Assembly (NCBI RefSeq): GCF_938045225.1
Contig: NZ_CALINL010000159.1
Location: forward strand, 1 to 12,257
Direction of reading: 5' to 3'
Length of the DNA stretch: 12,257 nucleotides
Origin: an uncultured Campylobacter sp.
Lineage (GTDB): Bacteria > Campylobacterota > Campylobacteria > Campylobacterales > Campylobacteraceae
The position numbers and the translations under genes are program-made. Position 1 is the first letter of the stretch. Each line of letters starts with the position of its first letter. The notes beneath the pieces were generated by a model. It was not told the DNA's origin. It did no database searches and worked only from the letters and a program-made list of their open reading frames with translations. Positions 6,809-12,257 of this stretch are shown here, in pieces.

Positions 6809-7690
6809 CTAAATTTGCCTAAACTCGCGAGCTAGTTCTAGGCTCGCCTCGATCTCTGCGCGCTTTGCCATCACGCTTTCGACGTTTGCGCTCAAATTTA
6901 GCCCGTTTTCGTCTCCGAATTTCTTTAGCTCGCGCCAAATTTCCTTGATGATTTCGCAACTTTGCGCTAAATAGTCCTCGCTGGCGTTTAACCGCTCTTC
7001 GACCGGGCTAGGCACGCTAACGCCTAGCCATTTGATAAACTCCAGCGTTTTTGGATTGCCGGCCGTTGAAAACGTGAGAAATATCGGCTCGGTTATCTTT
7101 GCGGCCGCGCAGTCTTCTAAAAATTTACGCGTCATCTGTGCGTCAAAAATCGCCTGCGAGATAAAAAACTTCGCCCCAGCCGCGATCTTTTCGCGCATTC
7201 TTTGCGGTTCGTCGCCCTTTTTAGCGTGACGTTCGGCGATACACACGCCGCCAACGGCCAAATTTTCAAATTTGCCCGCGATCTCGTACGCGCGAGCCAA
7301 ATTTAGCCGCACTTTTTGCGAGCTAGACGTCGCTCCGACTAGCACGTTTAAATTTGAGCTTTGTTTGGCTAGCGCCGCGCGAAATCCATTCTCGTCGTAG
7401 CCGCTAGCCACGCGGTAAAAAACGCTCGGAGTCGCAACGCTTAGGTAGTCTCGGTAGTAGGTTTCAGGACTTAGCGTGCCGCTGAACTCAAACGTCCTCT
7501 CACTTTCGCTTCTCTCGCTTTCGTCTTGCACCTCGTAAAGCACGAGCCCGTCGGCGTTTATGCTCTCTATCCTGCCCGTCCAGCGATCCGAGATGTCGCG
7601 CAGCTTGGCCTCATCAAATTCGGCCTTGGGCGGCGTTAGTCCGTAGAGCACGAGCCCTTTTTCTTTGTTTAAAATTTTTTCTTTTAGCAT
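6809..7690 (-). CDS. Divergent methylenetetrahydrofolate reductase-like protein (293 aa)
   Basis: Likely of the MTHFR barrel superfamily, which makes 5-methyl-THF for methionine synthesis. Support, in this numbering: GGVCIAERHAKKGDEPQRM (147-165), then AGAKFFISQAIFD (171-183), like the family's AGADF-ITQ-FFD with the substrate-contacting Gln (Q179), and GNPKTLEFIKWLGVSVP (211-227). The canonical N-terminal FEFFPP, which carries the catalytic Glu (E28 in E. coli), is replaced by YGLTPP (16-21), so that Glu is a Gly. The open frame extends 54 codons further, but that part (HAPPRYKFDRKRRDF) looks like translated leader. I prefer ATG 7690, which has GGA about 7 nt upstream. Position after metE supports a methionine role. 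It could be a non-classical MetF or a related folate enzyme. Confidence 0.7.
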   Translation of the reverse strand: MLKEKILNKEKGLVLYGLTPPKAEFDEAKLRDISDRWTGRIESINADGLVLYEVQDESERSESERTFEFSGTLSPETYYRDYLSVATPSVFYRVASGYDENGFRAALAKQSSNLNVLVGATSSSQKVRLNLARAYEIAGKFENLAVGGVCIAERHAKKGDEPQRMREKIAAGAKFFISQAIFDAQMTRKFLEDCAAAKITEPIFLTFSTAGNPKTLEFIKWLGVSVPSPVEERLNASEDYLAQSCEIIKEIWRELKKFGDENGLNLSANVESVMAKRAEIEASLELAREFRQI

Positions 7691-7919
7691 GAAATTTCCA
7701 AATTTAAAATGTAGAAAATCGCGCCGTTTGCGGTCAAATTTATACCGTGGCGGCGCGTGCGCAGGATAAATTATTCGCCCTCGACCGACAAATTTGATCC
7801 GCGTCAAATTTGAGCGGGTTTTAAAAATCATCGCCCAAAATTTAGCGGACAAAAGCCGCTTCGGCCGTAAATTTAAACGGCAAAAGCGGCAAATTTAGCC
7901 GAGTCGCAAGCGGTCGAAA
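7691..7919 (-). other. Gap between metE and the MetF-like gene
   Basis: This 229-bp stretch has no convincing gene. It holds a terminator-like hairpin, two CAAATTTG sites 16 bp apart (7789, 7805), and TATAAA on the minus strand (near 7735-7740) without a T-rich upstream stretch, so no firm promoter for the downstream gene can be named. Confidence 0.5.
7851..7890 (-). terminator. Terminator or attenuator hairpin after metE
   Basis: On the minus strand GCCGCTT (7890-7884) pairs with AAGCGGC (7861-7855), and an inner GCCG (7881-7878) pairs with CGGC (7867-7864). A 2x2 internal loop separates the helices and the loop is 10 nt. TTTTG follows at 7854-7850. The stem is strong but the U-tract is short, so read-through into the MetF-like gene is plausible. 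Confidence 0.55.
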
Positions 7920-10193
7920 TTATGAATTTCTTACGATTTTGACGGCTTCGACCATATTTTTTAGGCTCGGCTCGACCTCTTCCCATTTGCGAGTTTTTAG
8001 GCCGCAGTCCGGGTTGATCCAGAGCTGTTCTTTCGGTAGAACCTCGAGTAGCGCGCGGATCTGGCGCACGATCTCGTCGGTACTCGGTACGCGCGGGCTG
8101 TGGATGTCGTATACGCCTGGGCCGACTTCTTGCTTGTAGCCTACTGATTTAAAGATCTTTAGCAGTTCGTTGCCGCTGCGAGCGGTCTCGATGCTGATGA
8201 CGTCGGCGTCCATCGCCTCGATCGTCTTGATGATGTCGTTAAACTCGGAATAGCACATATGAGTGTGGATCTGAGTTTTTGGCTCGGCCGAGCTAACCGA
8301 GAGCTTAAAGCAATCAACCGCAAATTTCTCATACGCAGGGATGTTTTCGGCGCGTAGCGGATAGCCTTCTTTAAACGCCGCTTCGTCCACTTGGATGATG
8401 CGTATGCCGGCATTTTGTAGGTCTGCGATCTCGTCAAATATGCAAAGTGCAAGCTGCTTAGCCACTTCGCTGCGAGGCAAGTCGTCGCGCACGAAGCTCC
8501 AGTTTAGCATGGTCACAGGCCCAGTTAGCATACCTTTCATTATGCGGCTGGTGCGGCTTTGGGCGTATTTCATCCACTCGACAGTCATCGCTTTTGGGCG
8601 GCTCACGTCGCCGAAAAGTAGAGGCGGTTTCACGCAGCGACTGCCGTAGCTTTGTACCCAGCCGTTCTCGCTAAATGCATATCCTTCGATCTGCTCGCCG
8701 AAATACTCAACCATGTCGTTACGCTCAGGCTCGCCATGGACTAGCACGTCTAGGCCGATATCTTCTTGAAATTTGACGCAGTCGTCGATGTATTTTTTGA
8801 TGCCAGCTTCATACGCGTTCGCGTCGATCTCGCCTTTTTTGAAGTTTTGGCGAAGCACTCTTAGCTCGACGGTTTGGGGGAAGCTGCCTATCGTCGTAGT
8901 CGGCAGGATACCGTAGTTTAGGCTTTCGCGTTGGATTTTGATGCGATCTTCAAATTTATCTTCGCGCTCAAATTTGACTAGATTTTTCACGCGGTTTTGT
9001 ACGCTTGAGGAGTGGATTAAATTTGACGTTGCGCGCGTTTTAACCGCAGCTTTGTTCTCTTCGTAAATTTTACTCTCCGCCGCATTTAGCGCTACGCCGT
9101 TGGCTAGCTTGGTTATGATTTTGATCTCGTCTAGTTTTTCTACGGCAAAGCTCAGCCAGCTTTTGACCTCGGAGTTTAGTTTTTCTTCGTATTTTAGGGT
9201 ATAAGGCACGTGGAGCAGCGAGCAGCTAGGTCCGACGTAGAAATCTTTGCCGCCGATTTTCTCGCCAATCTCGCGGACTAAATTTACCTTTTCGTCAATG
9301 TTGCTTTTCCAGATATTTCGTCCGTCGATTACACCTGCAAATAGCGTTAAGTGGCTGTTTTTGATAGTGTCAAGCGCCTCGAAATTTCTTTTTCCGTGAA
9401 CGAAATCTAGTCCGATGCCGTAAATTTTAGTTTTCGCTACCTCGGTGACCGCTTTTAGAGCATGCTCGAAATACGTCATAAAAACTATTTTGACGTTGTT
9501 TGCGGCTGCTGCTAGCTCGTTATACACCTTACCGATGACGCTAAGCAGGATATCTTCGTTTTTATCGGTCGCAAAAATCGGCTCGTCAAACTGCACCAAA
9601 ATCTCATCGTCAAGCGTCGAAAGTAGCTCAAGTAGCTTTTTGTACTCTGCGACTAGAGCGTTTAGGTTTTTAAACGGGCAGCTGCCGTCGGTGGTCTTTG
9701 AAAGCGCCAAAAATGTGATAGGTCCGATCAAATTTACCTTGCCTTTTACGCCCGCAGCCTTTGCCTCTTCGTATTCGGCGAGGATTTTTGACGCATCAAG
9801 CTTAAACGACGTCTCGGCGCTAAGCTCAGGCACGATGTAGTGGTAGTTTGTGTTAAACCACTTCGTCATCTCCATCGCTACGCCGGTTTTGTTACCGCGC
9901 GCGCAGGCAAAATACTGCTCTCGTCCGCTCAAATTTGCAAATCTAGGCGGTACGGCGCCAAACGCGACGATGCTATCAAGCATCAAATCGTAAAACGAAA
10001 AATCATTTACGCTGATAGCCGAGATTTCGGCGTCTTTTTGGTATTGCCAGTGCCTGTTTTTTAGCGTTTTAGCGACGCTTAGCAAGTTCTCCTCGCTAAA
10101 GCCCTCTTTGCCGGCCCAAAGACCCTCAAGCGCGCGCTTTAGCTCTCTTTTTTCTCCGATTCGCGGGAAACCCGTAACATAACTTTTTATCAT
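7920..10193 (-). CDS. metE: Cobalamin-independent methionine synthase (757 aa)
   Basis: Transfers the methyl group of 5-methyl-THF polyglutamate to homocysteine without B12; the last step of methionine synthesis. The N-terminal barrel begins with TGFPRIGEKRELKRALE (7-23). The C-terminal barrel holds the zinc site: H645 and C647 (THMC), E669 (SIET) and C730 (INPDCGLKTR). Each is four residues later than in the 753-residue E. coli enzyme (H641, C643, E665, C726). IGSFPQT (435-441) and the substrate-binding QVDEAAFKEGYPLR (601-614) are intact. The ATG has AAAGGA upstream (10200-10205). A long leader with a promoter near 10570 precedes it. The MetF-like gene follows after a hairpin. No B12 riboswitch is seen. 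Confidence 0.97.
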   Translation of the reverse strand: MIKSYVTGFPRIGEKRELKRALEGLWAGKEGFSEENLLSVAKTLKNRHWQYQKDAEISAISVNDFSFYDLMLDSIVAFGAVPPRFANLSGREQYFACARGNKTGVAMEMTKWFNTNYHYIVPELSAETSFKLDASKILAEYEEAKAAGVKGKVNLIGPITFLALSKTTDGSCPFKNLNALVAEYKKLLELLSTLDDEILVQFDEPIFATDKNEDILLSVIGKVYNELAAAANNVKIVFMTYFEHALKAVTEVAKTKIYGIGLDFVHGKRNFEALDTIKNSHLTLFAGVIDGRNIWKSNIDEKVNLVREIGEKIGGKDFYVGPSCSLLHVPYTLKYEEKLNSEVKSWLSFAVEKLDEIKIITKLANGVALNAAESKIYEENKAAVKTRATSNLIHSSSVQNRVKNLVKFEREDKFEDRIKIQRESLNYGILPTTTIGSFPQTVELRVLRQNFKKGEIDANAYEAGIKKYIDDCVKFQEDIGLDVLVHGEPERNDMVEYFGEQIEGYAFSENGWVQSYGSRCVKPPLLFGDVSRPKAMTVEWMKYAQSRTSRIMKGMLTGPVTMLNWSFVRDDLPRSEVAKQLALCIFDEIADLQNAGIRIIQVDEAAFKEGYPLRAENIPAYEKFAVDCFKLSVSSAEPKTQIHTHMCYSEFNDIIKTIEAMDADVISIETARSGNELLKIFKSVGYKQEVGPGVYDIHSPRVPSTDEIVRQIRALLEVLPKEQLWINPDCGLKTRKWEEVEPSLKNMVEAVKIVRNS

Positions 10194-10315
10194 TTTGATT
10201 CCTTTAAATTTTGATTTTTTATTTTTAAATTTTATACGCTATAAGCTTGCTATTTTGAAAAGAGCGGGCTTAGAAACGGCGGGTGGCAACCCGATTTTCG
10301 CAAACTAAAATAAAA

Positions 10316-10321
10316 TTTATA
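10316..10321 (-). promoter_or_regulatory. Possible second, proximal metE promoter
   Basis: On the minus strand TATAAA is directly preceded by a GGTTTTTT run. It would place a start near 10309 and still keep the 10265-10293 hairpins in the leader. It is weaker than the distal TATAAT. Confidence 0.3.
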
Positions 10322-10502
10322 AAAAACCCTGCTAAATAAATTTCGCCCAAATTTCAGACGCTGCCTCGCTTTGTTTTTAAAAATGCAGTTGAAATGCGCC
10401 CTGCGCGGCGATAGAAATAAATTTATATTAATGTTTAAAAACGTGAAATTATTTAAAAATTTGGCTGTTTTTTTAAAGTCGTTTGCGGTTTTTTTGCTAA
10501 GA

Positions 10503-10541
10503 TTAAAGAGTCTCAGGCATGGGGCAAGGCATTAAGCTCAT
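10503..10541 (-). CDS. Candidate Met-rich leader peptide before metE (12 or 9 codons)
   Basis: From the ATG at 10541 the frame reads MSLMPCPMPETL and stops at TAA (10505-10503). Four of twelve residues are Met and one is Cys. The Shine-Dalgarno-like AAAAGGA (10547-10541) fits best for the second ATG at 10532, 8 nt downstream, giving MPCPMPETL. The repeated Met-Pro pairs, with a nearby Cys-Pro, could slow ribosomes. The frame begins about 20-30 nt from the predicted transcript start and about 310 nt before metE. A methionine-rich leader peptide before a methionine synthesis gene suggests attenuation, but no strong terminator directly follows, and a frame this short can occur by chance. Confidence 0.4.
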   Translation of the reverse strand: MSLMPCPMPETL

Positions 10542-10566
10542 CCTTTTGGGGTCAAATTTGAGCCGT

Positions 10567-10572
10567 ATTATA
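10567..10572 (-). promoter_or_regulatory. Probable distal metE promoter
   Basis: On the minus strand a perfect TATAAT follows a T/A-rich run (TTTATTTTTTAAAAATCT). The predicted start is near 10560, next to the palindrome TCAAATTTGA (10552-10561), which could be an operator. Confidence 0.6.
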
Positions 10573-10623
10573 AAGATTTTTAAAAAATAAATCAAGAAGT
10601 TTTTATCAAATTCGGGCTAATTT

Positions 10624-10645
10624 GAGGCAGGCCGCAGCCCGCCCC
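10624..10645 (-). terminator. GC-rich hairpin after the C69 peptidase gene
   Basis: On the minus strand GGGGCGGGC (10645-10637) pairs with GCCTGCCTC (10632-10624) over loop TGCG, with two G-U pairs. It starts 10 bp after the stop codon. No U-tract follows directly, so it is a terminator candidate or an RNA-stabilising 3' hairpin. Confidence 0.45.
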
Positions 10646-10655
10646 TTAAATTTGC

Positions 10656-12155
10656 CTAGTCTTTTTTGCCTTTATTTAGCGATTTTAGCTTAGCGTCGGT
10701 GTCATCGGCTAGCATCGTAAAGATTTCGTTAGTCAAATTTTGCGTTAGAGCCTTGGCTTCCTTCATCATATTCGTCGAAAATTCGTTTAGCAGCTTGTTT
10801 GCTTTGGCTTTGTCTTTTTTGTAGAGTTTTACGTATTCGTCTTCAAATTTAGCCTGTTTGACCGCGAGCGCGTCCTCAAACTCCTTGTAGGCCTTTTTCA
10901 CGACAGGCGAATACTTCTCATAGTCCATCATCACGAGGGTTTGCAGCTTTCTATATGTCCAATAAATGGACTCGTCGTCGGCCTTATACGAGCCCTTGTC
11001 GTAGCCGTCGATAAATTTGTCGAGGCCATAGTAATACGGCAAATAAACGCCAAGCTCCGACATACCAAGCGCCACGTACGTCACTCTGCCGATCTCTTGC
11101 GGTAGCCACGGGCGCACCTGCATGACGTGCGACTCGTAGGTTCTAAAAACGCTCACGGCGCGGTAGATGTTTTTTTGATTTTCGTCTTTGCTCGCGTAGT
11201 TATCGTATGCAGTGCCGTCGTAGTGGGATCTGAGCGCGGTTTTTAGATCCTGCACGCTTAGCTTTTTAGCCGGTTTTAAAAATACCGGATAGTTGCCACC
11301 GTCAAGGGTCTGCTTATCTTTTAACTCGGGATTAAACATCTGCTGCACCCAGCAAACGCGCGGATAGTTGTAGGTCATATCTCTCTCATCGTCCCTGGTG
11401 TAGGCCTTGGTAAACTGAAATTCTCCGTCTTTTGCCGGATCGTAGGCACCGTTATCTTGGGCAAATTTGATCAAATTTTTCGACCCCATAAAATTCGGAT
11501 CGTTTTCTTTGTAGTTTTGTAGTCTGCCTTGGTTTGCGGAAACAAAATACTCGTCTTTGGGTAGTTTAACCGCCATCCAGTGATGACCGGTGCCGGTTTC
11601 AAAGTACCAAAGCTCGTTTTTATCGACGAACACTACGCCAAAACCCTCTCCCGCACCCGTAGTTTCTACGATCTCACCGAGCAGCTTCACGCCCTGCGCC
11701 GCGCTTTTCATACGAGGTAGCAAGACGTCCGGGATATCGTCCTCTGTGATGCCGGTGGCTTCGTTATACGGATCGATTTTTAGCAGTTCGTCTTTGGCGT
11801 AGATGGTCTCGGTGCCGCTGATGCCCACGCCCGCGTCATTGTAGCCGACCGCGCCGTGAAGCTTGGTGTGGGAGTTTGCTATCGTCGTGTATCTCATGCC
11901 CTCTTTTGGCAACGGATAGGTAAAATCATTTGCGCCGTCATGCGCCTTTGAGCTGTGGACGCCTTTTTGGTTGGATTTTTTCGGATGTATCAAAAATACC
12001 TGCGCCTTTATCGCCTTGCTATCGGCACTCCTAGCTACCAGCATCGAGCCGTCGTCAGAGGCTCCTTCTCCAACCAAAATTGTCGTGCAAGCTAGCGCGT
12101 TTGCGCAAAACATCGCGCTTATTACCGCCGCCGAGGCGAGAAACTTCATCTTCAT
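10656..12155 (-). CDS. Exported C69-family (PepD-like) dipeptidase (499 aa)
   Basis: An Ntn-hydrolase of peptidase family C69, which cleaves dipeptides with an N-terminal cysteine nucleophile. Residues 1-22 form a signal peptide (KMKFLASAAVISAMF) ending ANALA. Cleavage there exposes C23, and CTTILVGEGASDDGSMLVAR (23-42) is the family's N-terminal signature, so export processing and activation would be the same cut. GYNDAGVGISGTET (104-117) is a further family motif, followed by a long helical C-terminal part with a Lys-rich end. The -3/-1 Ala pattern favours signal peptidase I over lipoprotein processing. The first of two nearby ATGs is chosen because AAGGAG lies 5 nt upstream (12161-12166). 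A periplasmic role in peptide use is likely. It has its own promoter and is not tied to metE. Confidence 0.88.
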   Translation of the reverse strand: MKMKFLASAAVISAMFCANALACTTILVGEGASDDGSMLVARSADSKAIKAQVFLIHPKKSNQKGVHSSKAHDGANDFTYPLPKEGMRYTTIANSHTKLHGAVGYNDAGVGISGTETIYAKDELLKIDPYNEATGITEDDIPDVLLPRMKSAAQGVKLLGEIVETTGAGEGFGVVFVDKNELWYFETGTGHHWMAVKLPKDEYFVSANQGRLQNYKENDPNFMGSKNLIKFAQDNGAYDPAKDGEFQFTKAYTRDDERDMTYNYPRVCWVQQMFNPELKDKQTLDGGNYPVFLKPAKKLSVQDLKTALRSHYDGTAYDNYASKDENQKNIYRAVSVFRTYESHVMQVRPWLPQEIGRVTYVALGMSELGVYLPYYYGLDKFIDGYDKGSYKADDESIYWTYRKLQTLVMMDYEKYSPVVKKAYKEFEDALAVKQAKFEDEYVKLYKKDKAKANKLLNEFSTNMMKEAKALTQNLTNEIFTMLADDTDAKLKSLNKGKKD

Positions 12156-12192
12156 CGTTACTCCTTGATTTGAGATAATAAATCTAAGTGAA

Positions 12193-12198
12193 ATTATA
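12193..12198 (-). promoter_or_regulatory. Promoter of the C69 dipeptidase gene
   Basis: On the minus strand a perfect TATAAT follows AATATTTTTAGTCC, the usual Campylobacter layout, about 40 nt before the ATG. Confidence 0.6.
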
Positions 12199-12257
12199 GG
12201 ACTAAAAATATTAATTAAATATAAAATGAAGAGGAAAATTTCTATATCGGAAAAATT

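Larger units (their letters stand above)
10194..10560 (-). promoter_or_regulatory. Long metE leader with hairpins that could exclude one another
   Basis: No ordinary gene lies between metE and the C69 gene (462 bp). If transcription starts near 10560, the leader is about 370 nt. Near its 3' end CGGGT (10293-10289) pairs with ACCCG (10284-10280) over a 4-nt loop. The same 5' arm, extended to CGGGTT (10293-10288), could instead pair with AAGCCCG (10271-10265), leaving one bulged G, and CTCTTTTC follows. That is the layout of an antiterminator/terminator choice, but the second helix is weak. I recognise no SAM, B12 or THF riboswitch consensus. Confidence 0.45.

Overview
The window looks like chromosomal DNA of a Campylobacter-type epsilonproteobacterium, probably of the oral C. 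rectus/showae/curvus kind. Three things suggest this. ThrRS is the short form without a full TGS domain. thrS and infC are neighbours, but rpmI-rplT do not follow. Promoters have a T-rich run and a strong TATAAT with no clear -35 box. The species guess is inference. No IS, phage gene or CRISPR array is visible.

Left part (1-1576): a YbaK-type aminoacyl-tRNA deacylase (minus strand) and tRNA-Val(GAC) (plus strand) are flanked by two diverged inverted copies of a roughly 150-nt element, at about 87-238 (plus) and 1394-1252 (minus). Each copy has a nearly identical upstream block, a -10 box, a first hairpin with a conserved loop, a conserved C/U-rich single-stranded stretch, and a terminator-like hairpin whose loop (AGTGGTT) is kept while its stem is rewritten with compensating changes. 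I read these as two paralogous small RNAs. They are the most novel thing in the window. The enclosed deacylase gene prefers AGA/AGG for arginine, unlike its neighbours.

Middle part (1577-4987, plus strand): thrS, then infC from its own promoter and a TTG start, then a small exported protein whose ATG overlaps the infC stop, then a small unrecognised gene. Translation genes dominate here (deacylase, tRNA, ThrRS, IF3).

Right part (5205-12155, all minus strand): a small exported Cys-rich Sel1-like protein; a membrane protein of the DUF3137 family; a divergent MTHFR-like (MetF-like) protein directly upstream of it in the same transcription unit; cobalamin-independent methionine synthase MetE; and an exported C69-family dipeptidase. 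MetE and the MetF-like protein together suggest methyl transfer from folate to homocysteine. metE has a leader of about 370 nt with a consensus promoter, a tiny Met/Pro/Cys-rich open frame preceded by a Shine-Dalgarno sequence, and hairpins that could exclude one another, so it is a candidate for attenuation control. A hairpin between metE and the MetF-like gene may set their relative expression.

The palindromic 8-mer CAAATTTG is strongly over-represented, mainly between genes.
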